DNA of 64,000 bases from Streptomyces werraensis. GTDB lineage: Bacteria > Actinomycetota > Actinomycetes > Streptomycetales > Streptomycetaceae. The position numbers and the translations under genes were made by a program. Location of the stretch: assembly GCA_014656175.1 (NCBI GenBank), contig BNBX01000005.1, positions 262,117-326,116 on the forward strand, written 5' to 3'. Under the pieces are notes generated by a model. That model saw nothing but the letters and a program-made list of their open reading frames with translations. It had not been told where the DNA came from and searched no databases. Shown here in pieces: positions 25,586-34,207 of the stretch. How positions within the stretch are numbered: position 1 is the first letter of the stretch; the number at the start of each line of letters is the position of its first letter.

Positions 25586-26382
25586 CGCGCCCCGTCCCTC
25601 TTCGGCTCCCGCCCGCCACCGGGCGGCCCGGCGAAGGCCTGGGCGATGTCCAGCCAGCGGTCGGCGTCGGGGCCGTCGGCGGTGAGGTCCAGGTCGGCGC
25701 GGTGGGCGCGCCGGGTGACCAGGAGGCAGAAGTCGAGGGCGGGCCCGGTGACCCGCTGGGGGGCGTCCCCGGGGCCGTACGCCCAGACGTCGCCGCCGTC
25801 CGGTGCGGTGAGCTCGACGCGGAACGGGTCGGCGGGCGGGGTGAGGCCGTGCACGCCGTAGGCGAAGTCGCGGGTGCGGACGCCGAGCCGGGCGATGTGG
25901 CGGAGGCGGCCGGTGGGCGCGCGGGTCACACCGAGCGTGTCGGCCACGTCCTGGGCGTGCGCCCAGGTCTCCATCAGCCGGGCGGTGGCCACGGAGGCGG
26001 TGGACATCGGGGGCCCGAACCAGGGGAACCGCGCCCCGTCCGGCGCCTCCCGCAGCGCCTTCTCCAGCGCCGCGCGCCCCTCCCGCCAGCGGGCGAGCAG
26101 CGCGGCGGGCTCGGCGCGGGCGTACTCCTCGGCGCCGTCGTCGACGTACGTGTGCGGAGCGGCGAGGGCCTGCTCGACGAGCGTGCGGAAGCCTTCGGGG
26201 TCGGTGACGGCGGTCCGGGCGCGGTGGTCGGTCCAGGCGAGGTGCCCGATCTGGTGGGCGACGGTCCATCCGGCGGCGGGTGTGGGCAACGCCCACCGCT
26301 CCGGCTCCAGCCCGGCCACCAGCCGGTCGAGCTCCTCACTCTCCTCACGCAGATCGTCGATCACGGGCGTCGGATCGGACAC
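25582..26382 (-). CDS. TIGR03084-family DinB-fold protein
   Basis: A 266-residue protein with an N-terminal DinB/mycothiol-dependent maleylpyruvate isomerase-like four-helix domain (LRRESEEL-like start, [17 protein letters not shown] with two candidate metal His) and a C-terminal domain ending in [15 protein letters not shown]. Relatives bind a divalent metal and may use mycothiol as cofactor. GAGGGG precedes GTG 26382. It is the first gene of the minus-strand operon and overlaps the DUF1446 gene by GTGA. A specific reaction cannot be assigned. Confidence 0.82.
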   Translation of the reverse strand: MSDPTPVIDDLREESEELDRLVAGLEPERWALPTPAAGWTVAHQIGHLAWTDHRARTAVTDPEGFRTLVEQALAAPHTYVDDGAEEYARAEPAALLARWREGRAALEKALREAPDGARFPWFGPPMSTASVATARLMETWAHAQDVADTLGVTRAPTGRLRHIARLGVRTRDFAYGVHGLTPPADPFRVELTAPDGGDVWAYGPGDAPQRVTGPALDFCLLVTRRAHRADLDLTADGPDADRWLDIAQAFAGPPGGGREPKRDGAR

Positions 26383-26451
26383 GAGTCGCTCCCCTCGGAG
26401 CACGGACACGGCGGTGTGCGGCGTGGTGAGGAGCATGGCAGCGGTACTGAA

Positions 26452-26475
26452 AACAAGCAAGCGTGCTTGCATGAT
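26452..26475. promoter_or_regulatory. Candidate TetR operator of the acyl-CoA cluster
   Basis: A perfect palindrome GCAAGCGTGCTTGC (26457-26470) with further partial symmetry on both flanks lies about 75 nt before the first gene. On the minus strand TTGCTT within it, followed 17 nt later by CATGCT, could be the promoter, so a bound repressor would block the -35. Confidence 0.55.
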
Positions 26476-26664
26476 TGAGGCCGTCAGGAGCACGACCGAC
26501 GACGAAGGCCGGCGCCCTCGCCGGGGACGCGGCCTTTCTCCCCGCCTGTCGGTCCTTCCGGACCGTCATGTCAGACGGCCGAGCCGGAACGGCCGGGCTG
26601 CGGGGCGCGCGTGGCGGGACCGTGCCCCGGGACGCTTCCGGATGTCGACGCCGGCGGGGCGACG

Positions 26665-27630
26665 TCAGTCCTTGGTGAGGTTCGCGCCCGCCCCCACCCG
26701 GCGGCGCCGCCCCACCTGCGTCCGCACCGCCCCCATGCTCGCCGCGATGACCAGCGCGATGGCGGCGGCCTCCGTCGCGGCGAGCGCCTGGTCGAGGACG
26801 AGGAAGCCGGCGGTGGCCGCGAGGGCCGGCTCCAGGCTCATCAGGATGGCGAACGTCGACGCGGGCAGGCGTCGCAGCGCGAGGAGTTCGAGGGTGTACG
26901 GCAGGACTGACGACAGCACCGCGACCGCCGCGCCCAGCGCGAGGACCGTCGGGTCCAGCAGCTTCGTGCCGGACTCCAGCACGCCCAGCGGCAGGAACAG
27001 CACCGCCGCCACCGCCATGGCGAGCGCGAGCCCGTCGGCCTGTGGGAAGCGGCGCCCGGTCCGCGCGCTGAAGACGATGTACGCCGCCCACATCGCCCCG
27101 GCGCCCAGCGCGAAGGCGACGCCCAGCGGGTCGAGGCCGCTGAAGCCCCCGCCGCCCAGGAGGAACACGCCGGTGAGGGCGAGCGCGGCCCACACGAGGT
27201 TGACCGCGCGCCGGGAGGCCAGCACGGAGAGGGTGAGGGGGCCCAGCACCTCAAGGGTGACGGCGGGGCCGAGCGGGATGCGGGCGACGGACTGGTAGAA
27301 GAGGCCGTTCATCGCGGCCATGGCGATGCCGAAGACGATCACCGTGCCCCAGTCGGTGCGCGAGTGACCGCGCAGCCGCGGCCGGCACAGCACCATCAGC
27401 ACCACCGCCGCGACCAGCAGCCGCAGGGTCACCACCCCGAGCGCGCCGGCGCGCGGCATCAGCGTGACCGCGAGCGCCCCGCCGAACTGCACGGAGATGC
27501 CGCCGGCCAGTACCAGTCCGACCGGCCCGAGCGCGCCGCGGCGGCCGCCCGGGGCGCCGGCCCGCGCGGGTGCGGGGCCGTGGGCCTGCCCGGAAGCGGT
27601 GGACGAGGTGGCGGCGCTGGGGGTGGTCAC
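26665..27630 (-). CDS. EamA/DMT-family exporter
   Basis: A 321-residue inner-membrane protein with about ten hydrophobic segments and the two tandem EamA repeats of the drug/metabolite transporter superfamily (GLVLAGGISVQFGGALAVTLM ... GVAFALGAGAMWAAYIVFSA). It resembles RhtA-type threonine/homoserine exporters. GTG 27630 has GGAAGG upstream; the frame extends upstream as non-conserved sequence. A promoter and palindromic sites lie in 27684-27746. The substrate is unproven. Confidence 0.88.
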   Translation of the reverse strand: MTTPSAATSSTASGQAHGPAPARAGAPGGRRGALGPVGLVLAGGISVQFGGALAVTLMPRAGALGVVTLRLLVAAVVLMVLCRPRLRGHSRTDWGTVIVFGIAMAAMNGLFYQSVARIPLGPAVTLEVLGPLTLSVLASRRAVNLVWAALALTGVFLLGGGGFSGLDPLGVAFALGAGAMWAAYIVFSARTGRRFPQADGLALAMAVAAVLFLPLGVLESGTKLLDPTVLALGAAVAVLSSVLPYTLELLALRRLPASTFAILMSLEPALAATAGFLVLDQALAATEAAAIALVIAASMGAVRTQVGRRRRVGAGANLTKD

Positions 27631-27683
27631 GGTGCCTTCCAGGGAGGTAGGGGACGCGAGCGGTGCGAAGTGACGCGCGACTG

Positions 27684-27704
27684 CATCGAGTGTGCACCTC
27701 GATG
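27684..27704. promoter_or_regulatory. 21-bp palindrome in the eamA leader
   Basis: CATCGAG, seven bases, then CTCGATG form perfect arms, and the centre contains the self-complementary GTGCAC. It lies just downstream of the predicted transcription start, so a bound repressor would block elongation. Confidence 0.45.
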
Positions 27705-27717
27705 TACTCACGGGTCC

Positions 27718-27746
27718 AGCGTATTGGACTACGTCAGCACCGTGAA
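27718..27746 (-). promoter_or_regulatory. Candidate eamA promoter
   Basis: On the minus strand TTCACG and TACGCT are separated by 17 nt. The -10 region is overlapped by a second inverted repeat, GTCCA-N6-TGGAC (27714-27729). Confidence 0.45.
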
Positions 27747-27874
27747 GCGTTTATATGCCTGACGATGCGGCCCGGGTCCCGTCCGGGTCAACTCCGTCCA
27801 CGGTGCGGACGTCCTACCCGGTACGGTTCCCCCTGGTGGCACCCCGTCCGCTTCCCCCTTTCGACTGAGGTTCC

Positions 27875-28327
27875 GTGCGACGACTCCTGGTCCGTGTCTG
27901 GCGGCTCCTGCGCCCGCTGCAGAGCCGCATCGTGTGGCTGCTGCACGCCAAGTTCGTGGTCGGCGTGACGGGAGTGGTGCGCGACGACGAGGGACGGGTG
28001 CTGCTGCTCAAGCACCGGATGTGGCCGCCCGGCCGCCAGTGGGGCCTGCCGAGCGGCTTCGCGCGCAAGGGCGAGGACTTCCGGGCGACCGTGGTGCGCG
28101 AGGTCAAGGAGGAGACCGGCCTCGACGTGGAGGTCGGCCGCCTGGTCATGCTGAACAGCGGCCTGCGCACCCGCATGGAGGTGGCCTTCGAGGCTCGCCT
28201 CCTCGGCGGCGAACTGCGCCTGGACCCGTTCGAGATCCTGGAGGCCCGCTGGTGCGAACCGGACGCCCTCCCCGAGGATGTCCAGCCGGTGTGTCATCCC
28301 CTGGTGCGGGGCGGGACGACGCCCTGA
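27875..28327 (+). CDS. Nudix hydrolase
   Basis: A 150-residue hydrolase of nucleoside-diphosphate-linked compounds. The Nudix box is intact: GFARKGEDFRATVVREVKEETGLDV (G-x5-E-x7-REVxEExGL), giving the metal-binding glutamates. An N-terminal amphipathic/hydrophobic stretch (RVWRLLRPLQSRIVWLLHAKF) precedes the domain. GTG 27875 has GAGG upstream. Substrate cannot be read from the sequence. It is convergent with the Mrr-TerD gene. Confidence 0.9.
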   Translation: MRRLLVRVWRLLRPLQSRIVWLLHAKFVVGVTGVVRDDEGRVLLLKHRMWPPGRQWGLPSGFARKGEDFRATVVREVKEETGLDVEVGRLVMLNSGLRTRMEVAFEARLLGGELRLDPFEILEARWCEPDALPEDVQPVCHPLVRGGTTP

Positions 28328-28351
28328 GGACGTGAGCGCCCCGGCGCAGGG

Positions 28352-30412
28352 CTACCGCACCTCGATCCCGAAGTCCTGGACCAGTTCCTCCAGGCCGCCC
28401 CGGTATCCCCGGCCGCCGAGGACGAAGTCCCAGTCGCCGCCTGCGCGGCGGCGGAACGAGCCGAGGACCAGGGCTGTCTCCCCCGCCCGGCCGTCGGACA
28501 CCTCGAGACGGCCCAGCTCGGTCAGCCCCGGGTCGAGGAGGCGGATGCGGGCGTCCGTGAAGCCCGCGAGGTCAGCGTCCGGGTTCACCTCCGGGTCCAC
28601 GGCGGCGACCAGCACGAAGCGGTCGGCCTCGTCGGGCAGACCGTCGAAGGCGACGCGGATCGCGGCCTTGTCGGGTGCGGTGGCCTCCAGGGCGCGCACG
28701 GCGCCGTCCGGGGTGCCGGGGTTGTTGAAGAAGACGAAGTGGTCGTCGCTGAGCACACGGCTGCCGCGGCACACCAGCGCGCACACGTCCAGCGCGACGC
28801 CGCCGGTCCAGCTCATGCCCAGGACGTTGTAGTCGTCGGGGAGCCGGTCCGCGTCCGGGTCCGCCGGACGGACCGTGTCCCGCGTCGTCCCGTCGCCGAG
28901 CCGCCCCCGCAGCCCGTGCCGGTGGAGGAGGTCCACCAGTTCGGGGCCCGCGACGAGCTCCAGGGGCTTGCCGGCTGCGAAGGTGTGTGAGCCGGGGCCG
29001 AAGCCGGACGTCGTCACGAGGACGCCCTTGTTGGCGCCGGCGTCCTGCACGGTGCCGTAGAGGTCGCGCACGGCGGTGGGCGGCACCGTGTTCCGGTAGC
29101 GCTTCACCTGGACGACGATCTTGCCGCCCCGGATCGGCGTCGGATCCAGCGCGTCGACGTCCACACCGCCGTCGTTGGAGCGCTGGGTGGTCACCGCCTG
29201 CATGCCCATGGCGCGGAAGAGATCGGCGACCAGATGCTCGAAGGCCACCGGGTCCATGGCGAACAGGTCGGGATCCTCGTCGCCGCCGTGGGCGACGACC
29301 CGGTTGCCGACGTCCTGCGGCCGCCTTGCGGGCCGTACGGCCGCGAGTTGGTCGGGGCGTGCCGAGACCTGACCGCGCAGCGCGTCGGCCAAGCAGCTCT
29401 CCGGGTCCACCTGCGCCAGGTGCAGCTCCTGGAACACGGCGCGCTCGGCCATGACGGTGGCGAGGCAGATCCGCCCGGGCCGGCCCGTCGTCGGGTCGTG
29501 CCCGTCGACGAAGCCGTTCAGCGCCACCGACTCCAGGGCGCCCTGCTCGTCCGCGGCGAACAGCTCGTGCAGCACGAGCAGCATGCACTGGGCCAGGACT
29601 TCCCTGTACAGCGCACGCCGCCGGCCCACGGGGCGGGGCGTCTCCTTGTCCTGGTCGACGCTCGCCATGTACCGGACGGACTTGGTCTCCGGCACCACGT
29701 CGTACGCGGGCAGCTCCCAGTCCAGGACGAGCTGCCCCGCCGCCCGGTCGTAGGCCGCGGCCACCTGGCGCGGGAACCCTTCCGGCCAGGCCGTCGAGGA
29801 GTACAGGGCGGCGGAGAAGTACTCGATCACGGCGTCGGGCTCACGGCGGCGTACGCCCTCGACGGTCGCGGTGACCCCGGCGTTGTGCCGCCGCACCTCG
29901 GCCAGCTGGGCGTCGGCCCACTCCTGGTACTGCCGCTGGTAGGCGGCGAGTTGCTGCTGCCGCTGCGCCTCGGCGGCCTGCGCCGCGTGCCGGTCCCGCT
30001 CGAACCGCGCCCGCGCCTCCGCCTGGGCCTGGGCCCTGCGGTTCGCGGTCCAGCCCCCGCCCTGCGGCTGGTAGTACCGCTCGTCCGGCATGGGCACCGG
30101 CTGGGCGAGCGGTCCGGGCGCGAACGGCTGCACGGTCTCCGCCCGCATCAGTGCCGCGGCCCGGAACGGCGCCGCCCGGCACCCCGAAGCGAGCAGCTCC
30201 CGCAACGACGCGACCTGCGCGTCCAGTTCCTCCGTACGCCGTAGGGCCTCCGCCTTCCGGTACTCACGGTGGTCCCGCTCGGCGCGCCGCTGATGCGCCC
30301 GCGCCCGCTGCTCCTCCTGCCGGCGCCGCCTGGCGTCGGCCTCCTGCTGACGCTGCTGCTGCCGCTGCATCTCGGCCCAGACGCCGACAAAACCGGTGGA
30401 ACGACGACTCAT
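28352..30412 (-). CDS. Coiled-coil/Mrr-type nuclease/TerD fusion protein
   Basis: A 686-residue multidomain protein. Residues 10-175 are Gln/Arg/Ala-rich coiled coil; 180-370 is a domain I do not recognise; 385-500 is an Mrr-type restriction endonuclease fold with Glu392, DGGVDVDA (Asp418) and VVQVKRYR (Gln435, Lys437), the PD-(D/E)xK set, plus the family end TSGFGPGSHTFAAGKPLELV; 525-686 is a TerD domain with GMSWTGGVALDVCALVC and the Ca-binding-like SDDHFVFFNN. Mrr enzymes cut modified DNA; TerD proteins act in stress and phage responses. The fusion suggests a stress- or damage-linked nuclease (inference). ATG 30412 has GGGGGAGGG upstream. Confidence 0.9.
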   Translation of the reverse strand: MSRRSTGFVGVWAEMQRQQQRQQEADARRRRQEEQRARAHQRRAERDHREYRKAEALRRTEELDAQVASLRELLASGCRAAPFRAAALMRAETVQPFAPGPLAQPVPMPDERYYQPQGGGWTANRRAQAQAEARARFERDRHAAQAAEAQRQQQLAAYQRQYQEWADAQLAEVRRHNAGVTATVEGVRRREPDAVIEYFSAALYSSTAWPEGFPRQVAAAYDRAAGQLVLDWELPAYDVVPETKSVRYMASVDQDKETPRPVGRRRALYREVLAQCMLLVLHELFAADEQGALESVALNGFVDGHDPTTGRPGRICLATVMAERAVFQELHLAQVDPESCLADALRGQVSARPDQLAAVRPARRPQDVGNRVVAHGGDEDPDLFAMDPVAFEHLVADLFRAMGMQAVTTQRSNDGGVDVDALDPTPIRGGKIVVQVKRYRNTVPPTAVRDLYGTVQDAGANKGVLVTTSGFGPGSHTFAAGKPLELVAGPELVDLLHRHGLRGRLGDGTTRDTVRPADPDADRLPDDYNVLGMSWTGGVALDVCALVCRGSRVLSDDHFVFFNNPGTPDGAVRALEATAPDKAAIRVAFDGLPDEADRFVLVAAVDPEVNPDADLAGFTDARIRLLDPGLTELGRLEVSDGRAGETALVLGSFRRRAGGDWDFVLGGRGYRGGLEELVQDFGIEVR

Positions 30413-30581
30413 GCGCTGCGGGCCCTCCCCCAAGGCACTCCGGTTGTCCCCACAACCAGCTGTGACGCACGACTCTAACCAGCGACGGCTGCCCCGCACA
30501 CCGGCTTGACGGAGGCTGTCCGGGGTTCGGCGCGGCCCGAAGTCCGTGGCGGTCGCCCGACCGCTTGTTAGGGTGCGCCCC

Positions 30582-31007
30582 GTGGCAGAGATCAGGCAGG
30601 TGCAAGTCACGTTCGACTGTGCGGAGCCCGAGCGGGTGGCCCGGTTCTGGTGCGAGGTGCTGGGGTACACCGTCGTGCCGCCCGAGGGCTACGGCTCCTG
30701 GGACGAGTTCAACCGGGAGCGGTTCCCCGACGGGGAGGGCGCCTGGTGCTCGGCGAGTGACCCGACCGGCGCCGGGCCGCGGCTGTTCTTCCAGCGGGTG
30801 CCCGAGGGCAAGACCGTCAAGAACCGCGTCCACCTCGACGTCCGCGTCGGCACCGGGCTGACCGGTGAGGAGCGGCTCGCCGCGCTGGAGGCCGAGTGCG
30901 CCCGGCTGGTCCCCCTCGGCGCCACCCGGCAGCGGCTGCTCTACGACGGCACCGACTCGTGCATCGTCATGCAGGACATCGAGGGGAACGAGTTCTGCCT
31001 CGACTGA
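30582..31007 (+). CDS. VOC-family protein
   Basis: A 141-residue protein of the vicinal oxygen chelate (glyoxalase/bleomycin-resistance-like) fold, the Glyoxalase_6 type: VQVTFDCAEPERVARFWCEVLGYTV at the start and RVHLDVRVGTGLTGEERLAALEAECARLVPLG, ending MQDIEGNEFCLD. It is probably a small-molecule-binding or lyase-type enzyme. TAGGGT ends 7 nt before GTG 30582 and no Shine-Dalgarno is seen, so the mRNA may be leaderless. It is convergent with the FAD oxidoreductase, 9 nt apart. Confidence 0.85.
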   Translation: MAEIRQVQVTFDCAEPERVARFWCEVLGYTVVPPEGYGSWDEFNRERFPDGEGAWCSASDPTGAGPRLFFQRVPEGKTVKNRVHLDVRVGTGLTGEERLAALEAECARLVPLGATRQRLLYDGTDSCIVMQDIEGNEFCLD

Positions 31008-31016
31008 GGCAAGGCG

Positions 31017-33917
31017 TCACTCCTCCTCCAGCGCCTCCGCCAGGATCTCCGCCAGGTGACGGCCCCGCACGCCCCCCAGCTGCTCCAGCTGCGTCCGGCA
31101 GGAGAAGCCGTCCGCCTGGACCACCGCGTCCTGTGGCGCCTCCCGTACGGACGGCAGCAACTGCTCCTCCGCGCAGGCGCGCGAGACGTCCTCGTGCCCC
31201 CTCTCGAAGCCGAAGTTGCCCGCGAGGCCGCAGCAGCCGCCCGCCAGCTCGCCCGTGAGGCCGGCCGCCTCCCGGAGTCTGCGGTCGGGACCGTCGCCCA
31301 GGACCGCGTGCTGGTGGCAGTGGGTCTGGCCGGTGACCGGGCGGTTCACGGCGGGCGGGGTCCAGTCGGGGGCGTACCGCTCCAGCGCCTCGGCGAACGT
31401 CACGACACGGGACGCCAGTTGTGCCGCGCGCGGGTCGTCGTGCACAAGCTCCGGGGCGTCCGTGCGCAACGCGGCCGCGCAGCTCGGTTCCAGCACCACC
31501 AGCGGCGCGTCCGTGGCGAGGACCGGTTCCAGGAGGTCGAGGGTGCGCCGCACCACCGCACGGGCGCGGTCCAGTTGGCCCGTGGAGATGTACGTCAGGC
31601 CGCAGCAGACCCGGCCGCGCCGTGCCGTCAGCAGGGACAACGGAGAGCGTGACCGGGCGTCGCCCACGCGCCCGCCGGACCGTGGCCGCAGCGTCGGCGG
31701 CAGCACCACCCGCATCCCCGCCGCCTCCAGCACCCGTACGGCCGCCCGGCCCACCGACGGCGACAGATGCTCGGTGAAGGTGTCCGGCCACAGCACCACC
31801 AGTGGGCCGTCGTCCTCGGCGGACCTCCGCCTCCGCCTCCACCAGCGGCTGAAAGGCTCCGTCGCCAGAGACGGGATCTCCCGCTCCCCCGCGATCCCGC
31901 CCATCCGCTTCGCCGCCCTTGCGAGCGGCCGCACCGACGCGAGCGCGTTCGCCACGCCCGCCGTCCGGGTCCGGGCCGCCCAGGACAGCCACACCGGCAG
32001 CCACCCCATCGCGTAGTGCGCGGCGGGACGGCGGCGGCCCGCGTAGTGGTTGTGCAGGAACTCCGCCTTGTACGTGGCCATGTCGACGCCCACCGGGCAG
32101 TCGGACCTGCACCCCTTGCAGGACAGGCACAGGTCGAGCGCGTCCCGTACCTCCGTGGAGCGCCAGCCGTCCGTCACCAGCTCGCCCGCGAGCATCTCGT
32201 GCAGCAGCCGGGCACGCCCGCGCGTGGAGTGCTCCTCCTCCCCCGTCGCCCGGAACGACGGGCACATCACGGCGGACCCCGACACGGACGTCGTGCGGCA
32301 CTTGGCGACGCCCACGCAGCGCCGTACCGCGGCCGAGAAGTCACCGGCGTCGGCGGGGTAGCCGAAGGCCACGTCGACCGGTTCGCGCGGGAGGGCGGAG
32401 AAGCGGAGGTCCGCGTCGAGGGGAGCGGGGCGGACCAGCATGCCGGGGTTGAGCAGGCCGTCCGGGTCCCACACGCCCTTGACCCGCTCGAAGAGGGCGA
32501 CCGTCTCCGCGCCGTACATGCGGGGCAGCAGCTCCGCGCGCGCCTGCCCGTCGCCGTGCTCGCCGGAGAGGGAGCCGCCGTGGGCGACGACGAGGTCCGC
32601 CAGCTCCTCCGAGAAGCGCCGGAAGCGGGCCACACCCGGCCCGGTCAGCAGGTCGAAGTCGATGCGGACGTGGATGCAGCCGTCCCCGAAGTGCCCGTAC
32701 GGGGTGCCGCGCAGGCCGTGCTCGGCGAGCAGCGCCCGGAAGTCCCGCAGATAGTCGCCGAGCCGGGCGGGCGGCACCGCGCAGTCCTCCCAGCCGGGCC
32801 ACGCCTCGCTCCCTCCCCCAGACTTCGTCCGGGAGGTGCCCCCAGGCATGCGCGTCGCCGTCCCGCTCGCGTCCTCCCGGATGCGCCACAGCGTGCGCTG
32901 CCGGGCCGGGTCGGTGACCACCAGCGCGTCCACGACGTCCGCCGCCCGCACGATCGCCTCGGCCGCCGCGCGCGCCTCCGCCCCGGTGTCCCCGCCGGCC
33001 TCGACGAACAGCCACGCCCCTCCGCGCGGCAGGCCGGCGGCGGACGGCACGAGGTCGGCCGCCATGCCCTCCACCGTCAGCGGCCGGTACGGCAGCAGTC
33101 CCGCCGCCGCCTGCGCGGCTCCGCTCTCGTCGGCGTACGCCAGCACGGCGAGCGCGCGTGCGCGGGGCGCCCGTACGAGGGTCAGCTCGGCCTCGGTGAG
33201 CACGGCGAGGGTGCCTTCCGAGCCGCAGAGGGAGCGGGCGACGTCGGCACGGTTCTCGGGCAGCAGGGCGTCGACCGCGTACCCGGAGATGCGGCGCGGC
33301 AGGTCGGGGAAGCCCGTGCGCAGGCGTGCCGACTCCCCCTCCACGAGCGCGCGCAGGCCCTCCAGGGCGCCCGCCCAGCCGGGTCCGGGGCGCAGCCGTT
33401 CGCCGCGCGCGGTGATCACCGACAGGGTGCGCACGTTGTCGGCGGTGGTGCCCCAGGCGACCGAGTGGGAGCCGCAGGAGTTGTTGCCGATCATGCCGCC
33501 GAGGGTGCAGCGGCCGTGGGTGGAGGGGTCGGGGCCGAAGCGGAGGCCGTGCGGGGCGGCGGCCTCCTGGAGCCGGTCGAGGACCAGACCGGGCTGGACG
33601 ACGGCGGTGCCCGCCTCCGGGTCGAGGGACAGCAGACGGTTCATGTGGCGTGTGAAGTCGAGCACGATGCCCGTGCCGGTCGCCTGTCCCGCGATCGACG
33701 TGCCGCCGCCGCGCGGCACCACGGGCACCCCGCGCTCCCGGCACACCGCGAGCGCCGCCGCGACGTCGTCGGCGTCCCGGGGCGCGACCACGCCGAGCGG
33801 AATCCGGCGGTAGTTGGAGGCGTCCATCGTGGTCAGCGCCCGCGCGGTGACGCCGAGGTCCACCTCGCCGCGTACCGCCGCGCGCAGGGCCGCCGCCAGT
33901 TCCCGCTGATCCGTCAT
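31017..33917 (-). CDS. FAD-linked oxidase / Fe-S oxidoreductase fusion
   Basis: A 966-residue protein of the GlcD-plus-GlpC type, related to FAD/Fe-S D-lactate or 2-hydroxyacid dehydrogenases. Residues about 35-230 form the FAD-binding domain (VPVVPRGGGTSIAGQ, TLGGMIGNNSCGSHSVAWG); 245-500 the FAD-oxidase C domain (GTPYGHFGDGCIHVRI, SGEHGDGQAR); about 560-640 carries two Fe-S Cys clusters (CVGVAKCR...MCPSF, CLSCKGCRSDCPVG); the C-terminus has the CCG-type GGCCGLAGNFG. It oxidises a 2-hydroxy acid and passes electrons on (inference). A dispersed repeat supplies residues 358-369. ATG 33917 is the sensible start. Confidence 0.9.
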   Translation of the reverse strand: MTDQRELAAALRAAVRGEVDLGVTARALTTMDASNYRRIPLGVVAPRDADDVAAALAVCRERGVPVVPRGGGTSIAGQATGTGIVLDFTRHMNRLLSLDPEAGTAVVQPGLVLDRLQEAAAPHGLRFGPDPSTHGRCTLGGMIGNNSCGSHSVAWGTTADNVRTLSVITARGERLRPGPGWAGALEGLRALVEGESARLRTGFPDLPRRISGYAVDALLPENRADVARSLCGSEGTLAVLTEAELTLVRAPRARALAVLAYADESGAAQAAAGLLPYRPLTVEGMAADLVPSAAGLPRGGAWLFVEAGGDTGAEARAAAEAIVRAADVVDALVVTDPARQRTLWRIREDASGTATRMPGGTSRTKSGGGSEAWPGWEDCAVPPARLGDYLRDFRALLAEHGLRGTPYGHFGDGCIHVRIDFDLLTGPGVARFRRFSEELADLVVAHGGSLSGEHGDGQARAELLPRMYGAETVALFERVKGVWDPDGLLNPGMLVRPAPLDADLRFSALPREPVDVAFGYPADAGDFSAAVRRCVGVAKCRTTSVSGSAVMCPSFRATGEEEHSTRGRARLLHEMLAGELVTDGWRSTEVRDALDLCLSCKGCRSDCPVGVDMATYKAEFLHNHYAGRRRPAAHYAMGWLPVWLSWAARTRTAGVANALASVRPLARAAKRMGGIAGEREIPSLATEPFSRWWRRRRRSAEDDGPLVVLWPDTFTEHLSPSVGRAAVRVLEAAGMRVVLPPTLRPRSGGRVGDARSRSPLSLLTARRGRVCCGLTYISTGQLDRARAVVRRTLDLLEPVLATDAPLVVLEPSCAAALRTDAPELVHDDPRAAQLASRVVTFAEALERYAPDWTPPAVNRPVTGQTHCHQHAVLGDGPDRRLREAAGLTGELAGGCCGLAGNFGFERGHEDVSRACAEEQLLPSVREAPQDAVVQADGFSCRTQLEQLGGVRGRHLAEILAEALEEE
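32812..32846. repeat. Dispersed palindromic repeat, copy 2, inside a coding region
   Basis: This 35-bp palindrome shares the CCTCCCCC start and GGGAGGTGCCCCCAGG end with the copy at 15409-15448. It keeps the reading frame of the FAD oxidoreductase and encodes a PGGTSRTKSGGG stretch between the conserved TATRM and SEAWPGWED segments. Confidence 0.7.
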
Positions 33918-34171
33918 GCCCTCAGGATGCCTCCGCCGGGGTGCGGCGCGGGCGGCGGCACACTCTCCGCGGAACCGTCCCGGGACGCGCGGCCATGGTC
34001 GTTCAACCAAGAACGGAAGCAGAATCTTCCCAAGCCGATCACGAACTCCCATATAGTGACCGCGAGTTGCGCGCAGTTGTCGGACCTCGTTCGCAAAGCG
34101 ACCCCTGCATCAGGTCCGGCGTCCCATCGAACCGCCCGAGGGCCGCGCAGCCACGACGGCGCACGCCCGCG

Positions 34172-34207
34172 GACCCGACCGAGGACCTGACCGAGGACCT
34201 GACTGAT
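34172..34207 (+). repeat. Three 12-bp tandem repeats at the cvnA start
   Basis: Units of gacctgaccgag (first and last slightly diverged) run at 34172, 34184 and 34196; the last contains ATG 34206. The unit boundaries create GAGG at 34181-34184 and at 34193-34196, only the second at ribosome-binding distance. The repeat contains TGA in the cvnA frame. Confidence 0.6.

Noticed and set aside
31767..34190. An 807-codon plus-strand frame opposite the FAD oxidoreductase
   Set aside because: Shadow frame without domains; the minus strand shows FAD and Fe-S motifs.
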